From: Lautropia sp.
Lineage (GTDB): Bacteria > Pseudomonadota > Gammaproteobacteria > Burkholderiales > Burkholderiaceae_E
Direction of reading: 5' to 3'
Length of the DNA stretch: 64,000 nt
NCBI GenBank assembly: GCA_030532895.1
Contig: JAUNKF010000001.1
Coordinates: 186,001-250,000 of the forward strand
A model generated the notes under the pieces. The model saw only the letters and a program-made list of their open reading frames with translations. It was not told the DNA's origin and did no database searches. A program made the position numbers and the translations under genes. Below are positions 49,401 to 61,011 of the stretch, in pieces (positions within the stretch are counted from its first letter, which is position 1; every line of letters begins with the position of its first letter).

Positions 49401-52382
49401 TCAGAGTTCGGCCAGCATGTCACGGGCGCGCTGCTGCTGCACGGCATCGCCACCGGTCAGCACTTCTTCCAACAACTCACGCGCGCCTTCCTTGTCACCG
49501 ATTTCGGTGTAGGCCGAGGCCAGATCGAGCTTGCTGGCCATTTCCTGCCACTGGCTCGATGCGGCACCACTCATCGTGATCGGGCCGGAGATCGTCGAAG
49601 GCGACAGATCGAGACCGATCGAGGCCAGATCCGCCTCATCACCCACGTCGGACGACTCAGCCTGAATGCTGAGCGAATCCTCGATCGAGGTATCCATGCT
49701 CAGGTCTGTCACGGTGCTCGGGCCATCATCCAGATCAAGCGGCGCATCCAGATCGAGCGACGGCAGCTCGACACTCGGCATCGCGGCCAGCGGGCCGGAG
49801 CGGGTCGCCGGGAAACCCACGCCCTGCGTGTCATTCGCCGGTTCGGCAACGTCGGCATCCAGCTCGGCCAACGACTGATCCAGGTTCGATTCGAAAGCCA
49901 GACCCATGTCTTCGGCCGGTTGCTCGGCAACCTCCACCGACGCCGCAACCTCGTCGGCCACCGGTGCCGACGACTCGGCACTGGCCGACTGAGCGGCAGC
50001 CACACCGGCTGCCACGGCCGCTGCCGCGCCCATGCCGGCAAAGGCATCCTGGGCCGGGGCCGCAGCCGGTGCCTGCGAACCATCGCCATACAGCGGGTTG
50101 TCCGGATCGAGGGTGGCGCCCATCGAGGCGACACGCGGCCATTCCTCGTTCATGCCGCCCGTCATCTCGTGCATTTCACGTGCCATCTGGCTGAAGGCAA
50201 CCGTGTCCTTGCGGCCCGAGAAGATCTCCAGGAGCTTCAGGCGGATGGCCTGACGCTCGGGCTGACGCTTGAGCGCCTCGCGCAGAATCTCTTCCGCTTG
50301 CGTCTCACGGCCGTAGGCGATGTACACCTCGGCTTCGGCGATCGGATCGACCTCGGTCGGCGTGCTCTCGCTGATCGTCGTGATCTGCGTGGTGCCACCG
50401 GTCATCGTGTCCACACTCTGGCCGCCCGTGGTACCGAAAAGCGAATTGGCCGTGAACTCGTCCGCACCGATGCTGTCACCAAAACCGTCCTCATCGCGAC
50501 GGCGACGACGCAGCACCATGTAGCCCAGACCGGCGATCACGGCAAAGACGCCCAGCACCGGCAGCACCATCGGGCTTTGCGCCAGCCCTTCGATCAGGCC
50601 CGGTTGCTCGTCGGCGGCCGGCTCTTCAGCCGGCTTCTGCACAGGTGGAACCGGCTTGGCCTGCCCGGCCTTGTCGCCGTCGGTCGTCACTTTGTCCAAC
50701 TCGGCCTTGGCATCGGCAGCCGCCTTCTCGGCAGCCGCTTTCGTGTCGGCCTCACCAGCCTTCAGCTTCTCGGCCACGGCCTTGGCTTCCGCTTCCGCCT
50801 TGGCCTTCATGTCGGCCGCGGCCTTTTCAGCAGCAGCTTTCTCGGCAGCCATCTTCTCGGCCAGCGCCTTCTCCTGGGCAGCCTTTTCAGCAGCCAGCTT
50901 GTCAGCCGCTTCCTTCGCTTTGGCTTCAGCAGCAGCCTTGTCCGCGGCCAGCTTGTCGGCCGCCGCCTGCTCAGCCGCGGCCTTCTCGGCAGCTGCCTTG
51001 TCGGCGGCAGCCTTGGCCTTCTCGGCAGCCGCTGTACCGGCTGCGGCAACGGCACCGCTCACCGACGCGCCAGCAGCACGCGATTGCTCCAGCTGCTGCT
51101 GCAGATCGGCCAGCGACTTGTTCTTGAGCTCCAGCATCCGCTGCAAGTCGTTGACGTTGCGCTCCAGCTCGACGATTCGGCTGTTGGCTTCCTTCAAGGC
51201 CGCCTCGCGAGCCACCAGCGCCTCGGCATCACGGGCGCCGATAGCGCTCGCGCTCTTGTCGGTGCTCTCATCGGAGCGGCTCAGCTCCAGACGGTCGACA
51301 TCGGCGCTCTTGCCGGCCTGATCATCGACCTTGGCCGAGATGGAACCACTGGCCGTCGTGCCGGCGACCTGGTTGCCCACCTCGACCGGCACGGCAGCCA
51401 GACGTTCCTTGTAGCTGCGGAAATCGCGAGCCGCGACACGCAGCTGGCGGGTGGCCTCGGCACTGTCCACCGACACGATCTCGCCTTCGGACGGGATGTC
51501 GAGCGTGCGGCCCTGACGAATCAGGTTCGGGTTGTTCTGGATGAAAGCGCTGGGGTTGTTCCGATAGATGGCGACGATCGTCTGCTCCAGCGTGGCACTG
51601 GCCGGACGCACACGAGCGGCGATGATGCCGAGGGTTTCGCCCTCGCCCACCACGACGCTGCTGGTACCCGCCGCGGCACCGCCCGCGGCAGCCGGTGAGC
51701 TGCTGGTCGGCCGCGCAGCCTGGCGTGGCTGTTGCTCACGCGATGGCCGGTTGGCCGAGGCAGAAGCGGCACGCTGCTGACGATCCGGGCTGATCAGCCG
51801 CCCGGTCACCGGGTCGATCGTGCGAACGCCGGAGGCAGCCGGCTGAGCCATCGAAGCCGTGGCCGCCGTGCTGCCGGCAGCCCCCACCACCGGCGCACCG
51901 GCGCGAGAGGTCTGCTGGTTGGCCTGACGCTGAATCGGCGGATCGAGCAGGAAGGTGTATTCACGCACGAATTTGCCGGCCGCCCAGCTCAGCTCCACCA
52001 TCAGATCGACGAAAGGCTCGTTGATGGGGCGCGAGGACGACAGCTTGATGACATAACGGCCATTGCGCTCTTCGACCGCCATCTGAACGGCCGATAGCGC
52101 TTCCTTGTACTGAAGTCCGGCCTTGCTGAACGCATCAGGCGTCGCCAGCTTGGCGGTGAGCGAGGCGGCCTCATCAGGACGCACCGATGTCACCTCAACT
52201 TCGGCACGCAGTGGCTGCCCAAGCGCCGACTGCACCGTCAGGCGCCCGAGACCGGCTGCCTCGGCAGGCGAGCTGCCACCGGCCAGGAATGCCAGGGCAA
52301 GGGCGACCGCAGACGCAAGCTGGGCACGTCCAGCGCCACCGGACGTAATCGAATGCAATTTACTGCGAGGCTGTTCAGACAA
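49401..52382 (-). CDS. fimV: FimV-family pilus assembly / polar hub protein
   Basis: Large peptidoglycan-binding inner-membrane protein linked to type IV pili, polarity and secretion. 993 residues. A signal peptide (about 1-43, ending SSPAEAA) precedes the FimV N-terminal domain (LGRLTVQSALGQPLRAEVEVTS). A LysM module (SVVVGEGETLGIIAARV...DIPSEGE) is near residues 240-305. A coiled coil (about 390-430) and a TolA-like Ala/Lys/Glu helix of more than 130 residues follow, then one transmembrane helix (VLPVLGVFAVIAGLGYMVL). The acidic cytoplasmic part ends in a TPR-like FimV domain (DLASAYTEIGDKEGARELLEEVLTGG). It lies between asd and truA, its usual place in betaproteobacteria. Confidence 0.93.
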   Translation of the reverse strand: MSEQPRSKLHSITSGGAGRAQLASAVALALAFLAGGSSPAEAAGLGRLTVQSALGQPLRAEVEVTSVRPDEAASLTAKLATPDAFSKAGLQYKEALSAVQMAVEERNGRYVIKLSSSRPINEPFVDLMVELSWAAGKFVREYTFLLDPPIQRQANQQTSRAGAPVVGAAGSTAATASMAQPAASGVRTIDPVTGRLISPDRQQRAASASANRPSREQQPRQAARPTSSSPAAAGGAAAGTSSVVVGEGETLGIIAARVRPASATLEQTIVAIYRNNPSAFIQNNPNLIRQGRTLDIPSEGEIVSVDSAEATRQLRVAARDFRSYKERLAAVPVEVGNQVAGTTASGSISAKVDDQAGKSADVDRLELSRSDESTDKSASAIGARDAEALVAREAALKEANSRIVELERNVNDLQRMLELKNKSLADLQQQLEQSRAAGASVSGAVAAAGTAAAEKAKAAADKAAAEKAAAEQAAADKLAADKAAAEAKAKEAADKLAAEKAAQEKALAEKMAAEKAAAEKAAADMKAKAEAEAKAVAEKLKAGEADTKAAAEKAAADAKAELDKVTTDGDKAGQAKPVPPVQKPAEEPAADEQPGLIEGLAQSPMVLPVLGVFAVIAGLGYMVLRRRRRDEDGFGDSIGADEFTANSLFGTTGGQSVDTMTGGTTQITTISESTPTEVDPIAEAEVYIAYGRETQAEEILREALKRQPERQAIRLKLLEIFSGRKDTVAFSQMAREMHEMTGGMNEEWPRVASMGATLDPDNPLYGDGSQAPAAAPAQDAFAGMGAAAAVAAGVAAAQSASAESSAPVADEVAASVEVAEQPAEDMGLAFESNLDQSLAELDADVAEPANDTQGVGFPATRSGPLAAMPSVELPSLDLDAPLDLDDGPSTVTDLSMDTSIEDSLSIQAESSDVGDEADLASIGLDLSPSTISGPITMSGAASSQWQEMASKLDLASAYTEIGDKEGARELLEEVLTGGDAVQQQRARDMLAEL

Positions 52383-52489
52383 GGTACACCTCTTACGGGA
52401 ACAGGAAGGAAAGACTTCTTTGACTCAAAACCACCGACACGACGGTCTTCACCAGCCGCACCAGCACGAAACCACAGTTCAACCAGACC

Positions 52490-53623
52490 TCACTGAACCG
52501 TCTCGACCGGACGCTCCAGCATGATTCTCAGCATCCGCCGCAGCGGCTCGGCCGCGCCCCACAGCAACTGGTCACCCACAGTGAACGCGCTGAGATAGCC
52601 AGGGCCAAGCGTGAGCTTGCGCAAACGACCGATCGGCACCGTCAGCTTACCGGTGACGGCCGTGGGGGTCAGCTGTTCGAGCGACGCTTCCCGCTCGTTG
52701 GGCACCACCCTCACCCAGTCGTTTGCACCTGCCAGCATCTCTTCGATCTGCGGCAGCGGCAAATCCTCTCGCAGCTTGATCGTCAGGGCCTGGCTGTGGC
52801 AACGCATGGCACCCACACGAACGCAGATGCTCTCCACCGGAATATGCCGGTCTTCGGTGCGGCCCAGCATCTTGTTCAGCTCGGCATCACCTTTCCACTC
52901 TTCACGCGACATCCCATTGCCCAGATCCTTGTCGATCCAGGGCATCAGACTGCCCGCCAGCGGATAGCCAAACTGAGTCGTGGGGAAGGCATCACTGCGC
53001 ATCGTGTCGGCCACCTGCCGATCAATGTCGAGGATGTTCGACCCTGCTGACCCAAGCTCATCGGCCACCGATGCATGGATCCGACCCATTTGACTGACCA
53101 GTTCTCTCATGTGTTGCGCCCCACCGCCCGAAGCGGACTGGTACGTCATCGCCGTGACCCATTCCACCTGATCGGCCTGAAGCAAACCGCCAAGAGCCAT
53201 CATCATCAGGCTAACCGTGCAGTTACCACCAATGAAATCCCGATTACCGGTTTGAATGGCCGCATCAATGACGGAACGGTTAACAGGATCCAACACAATC
53301 ACGGCATCCTGGTTCATCCGCAGCGTGGAAGCCGCATCGATCCAGAAGCCCTTCCAGCCGGCCGCGCGCAGCTTCGGGTGGATCTCCTGGGTGTAATCGC
53401 CGCCCTGGCAGGTGACGACCGCATCCAGCTTGGCCAGCTCCCCGATGTCATGGGCATCCAGCAACGCCTGCTCGCCGATCGGCGCCTTGCCGCCTGCGTT
53501 CGAGGTGCTGAAGAACACCGGCTCGAAGCGCTCGAAATCCCCTTCCTCACGCATCCGATCCATCAGCACGGAACCCACCATGCCACGCCAGCCAACCAAA
53601 CCTACCCGATACTTCCTGTTCAT
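52490..53623 (-). CDS. asd: Aspartate-semialdehyde dehydrogenase
   Basis: Reduces aspartyl phosphate to aspartate semialdehyde, the branch point to lysine/DAP, threonine and methionine. 377 residues. NADP motif [18 protein letters not shown] at the N-terminus; catalytic C135 in [31 protein letters not shown] and the [15 protein letters not shown] block with the catalytic His agree with the E. coli-type enzyme. It follows leuB after 33 bases. Confidence 0.97.
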   Translation of the reverse strand: MNRKYRVGLVGWRGMVGSVLMDRMREEGDFERFEPVFFSTSNAGGKAPIGEQALLDAHDIGELAKLDAVVTCQGGDYTQEIHPKLRAAGWKGFWIDAASTLRMNQDAVIVLDPVNRSVIDAAIQTGNRDFIGGNCTVSLMMMALGGLLQADQVEWVTAMTYQSASGGGAQHMRELVSQMGRIHASVADELGSAGSNILDIDRQVADTMRSDAFPTTQFGYPLAGSLMPWIDKDLGNGMSREEWKGDAELNKMLGRTEDRHIPVESICVRVGAMRCHSQALTIKLREDLPLPQIEEMLAGANDWVRVVPNEREASLEQLTPTAVTGKLTVPIGRLRKLTLGPGYLSAFTVGDQLLWGAAEPLRRMLRIMLERPVETVQ

Positions 53624-53656
53624 CTTCTCTCTCTCAGTCGTCTTCCCGGCAGCCGC

Positions 53657-54721
53657 TCAAAGCGCGGCCACCACCGCATCACCCATTTCGGTGCAACTCA
53701 ACACCTTGTCGCCTTGTTGCGCGATATCACCCGTGCGTGCACCAGCTGCCAACACCTTACGGACGGCTGCCTCGACCCGATCGGCAGCCGCCGTCTGATC
53801 GAGCGAATACCGCAGCAACATGGCCAGCGACAGGATCGTGGCCAACGGATTGGCCTGATCCTTGCCCGCGATATCGGGCGCCGATCCATGAATCGGCTCA
53901 TACATGCCGAAACCATCCTGGTTGAGCGAAGCCGACGGCAACATGCCGATCGACCCGGTCAACATCGAGGCGAGATCGGACAGGATGTCCCCAAACATGT
54001 TGCCGGTCAGGATCACATCGAACTGACGCGGATGACGAACCAACTGCATCGCTGCATTATCCACATACATGTGCGAAAGCTCGACCTCCGGGTAATCGGC
54101 AGCCACCTCAGTGACGACATCACGCCACAATTGAGTTGTTTCCAACACATTGGCCTTGTCCACCGAGCACACCCGACGGTGACGCTTCATCGCTGCTTCG
54201 AAGGCCCACCGGGCAATCCGGCGAATCTCCGACTCACTGTAACGCATCGTGTCGAAGCCTTCCCGCTCACCTGCCTCGTTGGTACGGATGCCACGGGGCT
54301 GACCAAAATAAATGTCACCCGTCAGCTCACGCAGGATCAACAGATCCAGTCCGGCCACGAAGGCAGGCTTCAACGAAGAAGCCTCGGCCAGCTCAGGATA
54401 GACCAGTGCCGGGCGCAAATTGGCAAACAAATCAAAATGCTTGCGCAAACGCAACAGTCCTTGTTCAGGACGCATCGGCCGAGGCAACGCATCATAGGCC
54501 GGGCCACCCACCGCGCCGAACAGGATCGCACGCGAAGATTCACACACCTTCAGCGTCTCCTCCGGCAGCGGATCGCCCTTGGCCTCATAGGCAGCCCCCC
54601 CCACCAGCGCCGATTCGGTTTCCACGGCCAGGCCATCCCGGCGCAACACATCCAGCACCCGCACGGCCTGTGCCGTGATTTCCGGACCAATGCCATCCCC
54701 TGCCAATACGGCGATCTTCAT
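53657..54721 (-). CDS. leuB: 3-isopropylmalate dehydrogenase
   Basis: NAD-dependent oxidative decarboxylation of 3-isopropylmalate in leucine synthesis. 354 residues. [14 protein letters not shown] opens the chain. [29 protein letters not shown] (catalytic Tyr region), [13 protein letters not shown] (catalytic Lys), [29 protein letters not shown] and [13 protein letters not shown] are intact. Two adjacent ATG codons exist (54724, 54721), with GGAAGG upstream; the second gives better spacing. Confidence 0.97.
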   Translation of the reverse strand: MKIAVLAGDGIGPEITAQAVRVLDVLRRDGLAVETESALVGGAAYEAKGDPLPEETLKVCESSRAILFGAVGGPAYDALPRPMRPEQGLLRLRKHFDLFANLRPALVYPELAEASSLKPAFVAGLDLLILRELTGDIYFGQPRGIRTNEAGEREGFDTMRYSESEIRRIARWAFEAAMKRHRRVCSVDKANVLETTQLWRDVVTEVAADYPEVELSHMYVDNAAMQLVRHPRQFDVILTGNMFGDILSDLASMLTGSIGMLPSASLNQDGFGMYEPIHGSAPDIAGKDQANPLATILSLAMLLRYSLDQTAAADRVEAAVRKVLAAGARTGDIAQQGDKVLSCTEMGDAVVAAL

Positions 54722-54894
54722 CATTCCTTCCTCTCCCAGTCCCTTGCAACCCGCCCCTGTCCAACTTCCCACGCCCCAGGACGTGACAACCTGCGTTCGA
54801 GCTGCACCAAAAACAAAACCCGGCCCGGCCGGCTGTCGCATCCCATCCTGCCCATGCGCACAGCCTCAGCCAGCGGCCGGATTTGCCGTTTCGA

Positions 54895-55545
54895 TCAACC
54901 CAGGCGCGTCTGCAACCAAGGCTCGGCAGCAAACCGCCGGGCCTCATAAGCCCGGATGTCATCGGCGTGCTGCAAGGTCAGCCCGATCTCGTCCAAGCCC
55001 TTCAACAGGTTGTTCTTGCGAAACTCGTCAATCTCGAAACGGCCAATCACCTCACCCTGCGTCGTGCTCACCACCTGCTCGGGCAGGTCGATCACCAGCT
55101 CATAGCCGATGAAGGCATCCACGTCGGCAAAAATGCGCGCCACCTCCGACTCTGACAGCCGGATCGGCAACAAGCCGTTCTTGAAACAGTTGTTGAAAAA
55201 AATGTCGGCAAAGCTCGGCGCGATGATGGCCCGAAAACCATAGTCGTCAAGCGCCCACGGCGCATGCTCACGCGAGGACCCACAGCCGAAGTTTTCACGC
55301 GCCACGAGCACCGACGCGCCCTTGTAGCGTGGCTGATTCAAGACGAAATCAGGGTTCAGTGGTCGCTTGCTGTTGTCCTGACCCGGTTGCCCCACGTCCA
55401 GATACCGCCATTCGTCGAACAGGTTCGGGCCAAAACCCGAGCGCTTGATCGACTTCAGAAACTGCTTCGGAATGATGGCATCGGTATCGACGTTGGCCCG
55501 GTCGAGCGGCGCCACGATGCCGCGATGGACATTGAAAACCTTCAT
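54895..55545 (-). CDS. leuD: 3-isopropylmalate dehydratase small subunit
   Basis: Swivel-domain partner of LeuC; isomerises 2- to 3-isopropylmalate. 216 residues. [57 protein letters not shown] are the family blocks. The ATG at 55545 overlaps the leuC stop (ATGA); the frame opens earlier without relevance. leuB follows after about 170 bases. Confidence 0.97.
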   Translation of the reverse strand: MKVFNVHRGIVAPLDRANVDTDAIIPKQFLKSIKRSGFGPNLFDEWRYLDVGQPGQDNSKRPLNPDFVLNQPRYKGASVLVARENFGCGSSREHAPWALDDYGFRAIIAPSFADIFFNNCFKNGLLPIRLSESEVARIFADVDAFIGYELVIDLPEQVVSTTQGEVIGRFEIDEFRKNNLLKGLDEIGLTLQHADDIRAYEARRFAAEPWLQTRLG

Positions 55546-56954
55546 GCAAGCCTCCGCACATCGACGAAATGACCGAACACGCCCGCCGCGGCAGCCATGG
55601 CCGGGCTGACCAGATGGGTACGACCACCGGCGCCCTGCCGGCCCTCGAAGTTGCGGTTCGAGGTGGACGCACATCGCTCACCCGGCTCCAGCCGGTCGGC
55701 GTTCATGGCCAGACACATCGAACAGCCCGGATCACGCCACTCGAAACCGGCCTCACGGAAGATGCGATCCAGACCTTCGGCCTCGGCCTGCTGTTTCACC
55801 AGCCCTGACCCCGGCACGACCATCGCAAGCTTCACGTTGTCGGCCCGGCGACGGCCCTTCACGATGGCCGCTGCCTGACGCAGATCCTCGATGCGGGAAT
55901 TGGTGCAGGAACCGATGAACACCTTGTCGATCTTGATGCTCGACATCGGCATGTTGGGCGAAAGCCCCATGTACTGCAGTGCACGGGCCATGCCTTCACG
56001 CTTGACGCTGTCCTTCTCCCGATCAGGATCGGGCACACGATCCTCGATGCCCACCACCATCTCGGGCGAGGTACCCCAGGTGACGAGCGGTTGCAGCTCG
56101 GCCGCGTCGATCTTCACGACCTTGTCGAACTGGGCGCCCTCGTCGCTTTTCAGCGTGCGCCAGTAGGCCACGGCCTTGTCCCAATCCTCACCCTTCGGTG
56201 CCATCGGGCGGCCCTTCAGGTACTGGATCGTGATGTCGTCGACCGCCACCATGCCGCTGCGGGCACCGGCCTCGATCGCCATGTTGCACACCGTCATCCG
56301 GCCTTCCATGGACAGCTGCCGGAAGACCGATCCGCCAAATTCGATCGCATAACCGGTGCCACCGGCCGTGCCGATGCGACCGATGATGCCCAGCACGACA
56401 TCCTTGGCCGTGACGCCAGCAGGCAACCGGCCATCGACCTGCACCAGCATGCGCTTCGATTTCTTGGCCACCAGCGTCTGCGTGGCGAGCACATGCTCGA
56501 CTTCAGACGTGCCGATGCCAAAGGCCAGACAGGCAAAGGCCCCATGCGTGCTGGTGTGCGAATCGCCACAGACCACCGTCATGCCGGGCAGCGTCGCCCC
56601 CTGCTCGGGGCCGATCACATGGACGATGCCCTGACGCATGTCGTTCAGGCCAAAATAGGTGAGACCAAAATCCTGCGTGTTCTGCGTGAGCGTGTCGACC
56701 TGCAGGCGGGAGACCGGATCGGCAATGCCTTGATCGCGGCCCGCGGTGGGCACGTTGTGATCGACCACGGCCAGATTGGCACTCAGCCGCCAGGGCTGAC
56801 GCTCGGCCTGTTTCAGACCTTCAAAGGCTTGTGGACTGGTGACTTCATGCAGCAGATGCCGGTCGATGTACAACAGGCTGCTGCCATCAGCTTCTTCACG
56901 GACGACGTGCGCGTCCCAGAGCTTGTCGTAGAGGGTTCGGGCAGTATTTGACAT
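55542..56954 (-). CDS. leuC: 3-isopropylmalate dehydratase large subunit
   Basis: Aconitase-family 4Fe-4S subunit of isopropylmalate isomerase. 470 residues. [13 protein letters not shown] opens the protein; [51 protein letters not shown] and [13 protein letters not shown] supply the cluster cysteines. The ATG at 56954 is chosen because the family starts with (M)xxTLYDKLW; the longer frame to 57155 is not protein-like. Confidence 0.97.
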   Translation of the reverse strand: MSNTARTLYDKLWDAHVVREEADGSSLLYIDRHLLHEVTSPQAFEGLKQAERQPWRLSANLAVVDHNVPTAGRDQGIADPVSRLQVDTLTQNTQDFGLTYFGLNDMRQGIVHVIGPEQGATLPGMTVVCGDSHTSTHGAFACLAFGIGTSEVEHVLATQTLVAKKSKRMLVQVDGRLPAGVTAKDVVLGIIGRIGTAGGTGYAIEFGGSVFRQLSMEGRMTVCNMAIEAGARSGMVAVDDITIQYLKGRPMAPKGEDWDKAVAYWRTLKSDEGAQFDKVVKIDAAELQPLVTWGTSPEMVVGIEDRVPDPDREKDSVKREGMARALQYMGLSPNMPMSSIKIDKVFIGSCTNSRIEDLRQAAAIVKGRRRADNVKLAMVVPGSGLVKQQAEAEGLDRIFREAGFEWRDPGCSMCLAMNADRLEPGERCASTSNRNFEGRQGAGGRTHLVSPAMAAAAGVFGHFVDVRRLA

Positions 56955-57216
56955 CCGGGAATTATGCCACGCTGCCCGTGACAGATGCCCTTTTCTTCGT
57001 GCCCGAATCGCCGCAAACCGGGTGAAAACCCTCGCCAGCGCGGCCGCTTCACCTTCGCTCACACCCGGCAGCACACTGCCATGCCCGGAGACGCTGCACA
57101 AAGCTGCCCGCCTCCCCGGAACGGACACATGCCGGCCTTGGCGCGCGCGCGTCATCCGGCCCCGATACGCCTCGGCTCACGGGATGTGTGCAGCACCTTC
57201 GTGGCAGGTCAGACCC

Positions 57217-58245
57217 TCATTTGACCCCGCCCGGCTTGTAGAGCGGCAGTACACGCTGCGAGTAGTCCTGCAAGTCCTTGATCCGGGTCTTGGCCGAAGG
57301 GTGCGTGGACAGGAACTCGGGCGTACCGCCACCACCACTGGCCTGCGCCATCTTCTGCCACAAGGTGATGGCCGCCCTCGGATCGTAGCCGGCCCGTGCC
57401 GACAACTCCACACCGATCCGGTCGGCCTCCGTTTCGTGCAGGCGGCTGTGACGCAGGCCGAAGGTCGTCTGATAGGCTAGCTGCCCCAGATCCTGGCCGG
57501 CCTGCCCCACCCCGGCCGCGGCCGCCCCGATGCCGATCAACAGCCCGGCCGTTGCCTGCTCCGAGGCCCGCTCACGGGCGTGCTCACGCAGCGCGTGCGC
57601 GATCTCGTGCCCCATGATCGCGGCAATCTCGTCATCGCTCAGCTTCAGCCGGTTGATGATGCCGCTGTAGAAGGCAATTTTCCCCCCCGGCATGCACCAG
57701 GCATTCAGCTCGTCGCTCTGAATGACATTGACCTCCCACTTCCACTTCAGGGCATCCGGGCGGAAGGCTTCGACCGCCGGAATCAGCCGGCTCGCAATGC
57801 CACGCACCCGCTTCGTCATGGCCGCATCGACATTCAGGGCACTAGCCGACTGGCTCTTCGACAACACCTCGGCATAGGCCGCCTCGGCACTGCGGTTCAG
57901 ATCGGCCTCCGAGACGAGTGGCGACATCCGCTGCGTGCGATTCAGGCCGATATGTCCCTGCTCGGTCGTCTTCACCGCCGCACAGGCCGCCACCATCATG
58001 CACACGCCGAGCACCGACGTGAGTGCCGCCCGAACCCGCCAACGCGGCTGCACCTGCCGCCTGATCGGGTCTTGCCCCCGGCCTTTCCCTGCTGTCGGGT
58101 TCTTGGCGCTCGGGTTCAGTCCTCTTGGGTCCACTCTCGGGTTCATCAAGGCAGCCGTGCCGGGCACCGCCGCAGCGCGCGCAGCCTCCGGCACCATCGA
58201 TGCGCTGCCGGCTTTCATGTCCTTCGTGTGTTCAGTCAATGACAT
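57217..58245 (-). CDS. M48-family metallopeptidase, probable lipoprotein
   Basis: Predicted zinc protease of the envelope, akin to Oma1/LoiP-type proteins that degrade misfolded outer-membrane proteins. The zinc site is HEIAH near residues 213-217, with the third ligand glutamate in LHETEADRIGVEL. FLSTHPSAKTRIKDLQ closes the domain. The signal and lipobox (LGVCMMVAAC) lie about 80 residues from the first ATG, an awkward distance. The start at 58245 has GGGGAAAG upstream, but a GTG at 58053, just before RWRVRAALTS, with AGGCGG upstream, would give a normal lipoprotein signal. The function call is firm; the start is not. Confidence 0.82.
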   Translation of the reverse strand: MSLTEHTKDMKAGSASMVPEAARAAAVPGTAALMNPRVDPRGLNPSAKNPTAGKGRGQDPIRRQVQPRWRVRAALTSVLGVCMMVAACAAVKTTEQGHIGLNRTQRMSPLVSEADLNRSAEAAYAEVLSKSQSASALNVDAAMTKRVRGIASRLIPAVEAFRPDALKWKWEVNVIQSDELNAWCMPGGKIAFYSGIINRLKLSDDEIAAIMGHEIAHALREHARERASEQATAGLLIGIGAAAAGVGQAGQDLGQLAYQTTFGLRHSRLHETEADRIGVELSARAGYDPRAAITLWQKMAQASGGGGTPEFLSTHPSAKTRIKDLQDYSQRVLPLYKPGGVK

Positions 58246-58388
58246 CCGCTTTCCCCAACCTGATCTCATTTGCGCTTATTTACCTTTATCGAGCGCCATC
58301 CACCCTCATTCGCCAACAATCAGCCACTGGGGCATGACCAGCCCATCAGGCATGAGCGGCGCGGATTGACCCCGCGCCGCCAACGCCC

Positions 58389-59498
58389 TCAGCTCGCCCG
58401 GTCGACCGAAGCGGGCAACGGCGCCAGCCCCGACTCCACCGTCGCACACTGGGCACGATGCAGCATCACATGATCGATCAGCACCAGCGCCAACATCGCC
58501 TCGATGATCGGTGTGGCACGGATGCCCACGCACGGATCATGCCGGCCCAGGGTCTGCAGCATCACCGGCTCGCCCTTCATGTTGACCGAGCGCCGCTCGA
58601 TGCGAATGCTGGAAGTTGGCTTGATCGCCAGCGACACCCGCAAATCCTGCCCGGACGAAATGCCGCCCAGAATGCCGCCCGCCTCGTTGCCGATGAAGCC
58701 CTCGGGCGTCATCTCGTCGCCATGCTGGCTGCCACGCTGCACCACCGACTCGAAGCCCGCGCCAATCTCCACGCCCTTCACCGCATTGATCGCCATCATC
58801 GCCTTGGCAATGTCGGCATCCAGACGGTCATACAGCGGTGCGCCCAACCCCACCGGCATGCCGGTGGCCACCACCTCCAGCCGCGCGCCACACGAATCCC
58901 CCGCGCGCCGCAGGTTGTCCATGTAGGTTTCGAGTTCGGGCACCTTGTCGGCATCGGCCACCCAGAACGGATTGGCGCCCACGTCTGCCCAGCGCTTGAA
59001 GGGGACGGGAATCTCCCCGAGTTGCGACAGGTAGCCGCGAATCTCGATGCCGAAGCGCTCACGCAACCACTTGCGCGCCACCGCGCCGGCCGCCACGATC
59101 GGCGCCGTGAGCCGCGCCGACGAACGGCCGCCACCACGATAATCCCGCAGCCCGTACTTCTGAAAGTAGGTGTAATCCGCATGCCCCGGCCGGAAGGTGT
59201 CGACCAGATTGCCGTAATCGCGGCTGCGCGCATCCTGATTGCGAATCACGAGCGCAATCGGCGTGCCGGTGGTCTGCCCCTCGAAAATGCCTGACAGGAT
59301 CTCCACCGCATCCGGCTCCTGACGCTGCGTCACATGACGCGAGGTGCCCGGCCGACGCCGATCCAGCTCCGGCTGGATGTCCTCCACCCCCAGCGCCATG
59401 CCCGGCGGGCACCCATCGATCACGCAGCCGATGGCCGGCCCGTGCGATTCGCCAAAGGTCGTGACACAAAACAACTTGCCCAGCGTATTTCCGGCCAT
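58389..59498 (-). CDS. aroC: Chorismate synthase
   Basis: Last step of the shikimate pathway; needs reduced FMN. 369 residues. [65 protein letters not shown] and [16 protein letters not shown] are the family signatures. It ends VDRAS. The start at 59498 follows gltX by 22 bases, so the two are probably co-transcribed. Confidence 0.98.
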   Translation of the reverse strand: MAGNTLGKLFCVTTFGESHGPAIGCVIDGCPPGMALGVEDIQPELDRRRPGTSRHVTQRQEPDAVEILSGIFEGQTTGTPIALVIRNQDARSRDYGNLVDTFRPGHADYTYFQKYGLRDYRGGGRSSARLTAPIVAAGAVARKWLRERFGIEIRGYLSQLGEIPVPFKRWADVGANPFWVADADKVPELETYMDNLRRAGDSCGARLEVVATGMPVGLGAPLYDRLDADIAKAMMAINAVKGVEIGAGFESVVQRGSQHGDEMTPEGFIGNEAGGILGGISSGQDLRVSLAIKPTSSIRIERRSVNMKGEPVMLQTLGRHDPCVGIRATPIIEAMLALVLIDHVMLHRAQCATVESGLAPLPASVDRAS

Positions 59499-59520
59499 CG
59501 CGCCTTCTCCCTGTTTCCGA

Positions 59521-61011
59521 TCAGCCCACGTCGACCGAGGCCAGTCCCCGCGCCACGCGCGCCCGAATGTCCGCCGGCGGCACCAGCGCCAGCATCGCAT
59601 CGACCGACGGCGTCTGCGCCACACCGAACACCAGAAGCCGCAGCGGCACTGCCAGTTGCGGCATCTTCAACCCATGCGCCTTCAGCGTGCGCTTGAGCAG
59701 CGCATTGATGCCCTCCTTGTCGCCGGCCACCGCATCCAGCCCGGTCATGAAGTCATCCAGTGCCGGCCGTACCGCAGCCCCCAGATGATCCCCCGCCGCC
59801 TCGGCCGTGAGCGGCTGCGGCGCAAAGAAGTGCGCCACCAGATCCGTCAGCACCACCCAGGTGGGCGAACGATCCTTCCACAGCGCGCACATCGCGCCCA
59901 GCACCTGATCCGACACCGGCTCACCGCCCAGCACCGGCTCGATGCCGCGTTGCTGCAGGCGCCCGCGCACCTCGACGGCCAGCGCCTCGTCCGGCAGCGC
60001 TTTCAGATACTGCTGGTTCACCCAGCGGAACTTGTCGAAATCCAGCTGCGAGGGCGAGAGCGACAGATGCGTGCCATCGAACCACGCGATCAGCTGCTCA
60101 CGCGAGAAAATTTCGTCATCCCCGTGACTCCAGCCCAGCCGCGCCAGATAATTGATGATGGCCTCAGGCAGGTAACCCTCCTCCTGATACTGCAACACCG
60201 AAACCGCCCCGTGCCGCTTCGAGAGCTTCTGCCCATCCGGCCCGTTGATCATCGGCAGGTGCCCATACACCGGCTCTTGCCCGCCCAGGGCGCGCAGGAT
60301 GTTGATCTGCCGCGGCGTGTTGTTGACATGATCATCACCCCGGATCACATGCGTGATGCCCATGTCCATGTCATCCACCACCACACAGAAGTTGTAGGTG
60401 GGCGTGCCATCGGAGCGTGCAATCACCAGATCGTCCAGCTCGGTGTTGGCAATGCTGATACGGCCCTTGACCATGTCATCCCACACCACCGCGCCATCAT
60501 CAGGGTTACGAAAGCGCAGTACCGGCTTCACCCCGGCAGGCGGTGTCTTGCCCACCGCATTCTCGGGCCGCCAGCGGCCGTCATAACGAGGCTTTTCACC
60601 ACGGGCACGCTGCGCCTCACGCATCTCGTCCAGCTCCTCGGGCGTGGCATAGCAGGGATAGGCTTTGCCCTCGGCCAGCAGCTGATCCAATACCGCCTGA
60701 TAACGTGGCATCCGCTGCATCTGGTAGAACGGCCCTTCGTCTTCCTTCAAACCCAACCAGGCCAGTCCTTCCAGAATGGCGGCCACCGCCTCGGGGGTGG
60801 AGCGCTCCACATCCGTATCTTCGATCCGCAGCACGTAGTCCCCGCCAAAATGCTTGGCATAGGCCCAGGCATAGAGTGCCGTGCGCACCCCGCCAATGTG
60901 CAGAAAACCGGTAGGGCTGGGCGCAAAACGGGTTCGGACACGCGCCGGCTGTGTGGCGCCGGCAGCCGACGCACCAGCCGCGCCGGCATCAGTCAAGGAA
61001 GCATCAGACAT
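59521..61011 (-). CDS. gltX: Glutamyl-tRNA synthetase
   Basis: Charges tRNA-Glu. 496 residues. HIGH motif [32 protein letters not shown] is the KMSKS equivalent; [18 protein letters not shown] and RWRPENAV are family blocks. An Ala-rich N-terminal tail of about 20 residues precedes the core. The ATG at 61011 is chosen; the frame extends to 61323 but overlaps the tRNA promoter. It is divergent from the tRNA-Val gene. Confidence 0.97.
   Translation of the reverse strand: MSDASLTDAGAAGASAAGATQPARVRTRFAPSPTGFLHIGGVRTALYAWAYAKHFGGDYVLRIEDTDVERSTPEAVAAILEGLAWLGLKEDEGPFYQMQRMPRYQAVLDQLLAEGKAYPCYATPEELDEMREAQRARGEKPRYDGRWRPENAVGKTPPAGVKPVLRFRNPDDGAVVWDDMVKGRISIANTELDDLVIARSDGTPTYNFCVVVDDMDMGITHVIRGDDHVNNTPRQINILRALGGQEPVYGHLPMINGPDGQKLSKRHGAVSVLQYQEEGYLPEAIINYLARLGWSHGDDEIFSREQLIAWFDGTHLSLSPSQLDFDKFRWVNQQYLKALPDEALAVEVRGRLQQRGIEPVLGGEPVSDQVLGAMCALWKDRSPTWVVLTDLVAHFFAPQPLTAEAAGDHLGAAVRPALDDFMTGLDAVAGDKEGINALLKRTLKAHGLKMPQLAVPLRLLVFGVAQTPSVDAMLALVPPADIRARVARGLASVDVG

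Noticed and set aside
50640-51060. Tandem repeats that might be a CRISPR array or minisatellite
   Set aside because: The repetition is codon-level Ala/Lys repetition inside fimV; there are no fixed repeat and spacer units.
49920-51698. Open frame of 592 codons on the + strand
   Set aside because: Antisense to fimV; the repeated Leu/Gly/Arg composition mirrors the Ala/Lys stalk of FimV.
53075-54949. Open frame of 624 codons on the + strand
   Set aside because: Antisense to asd and leuB, both certain genes.
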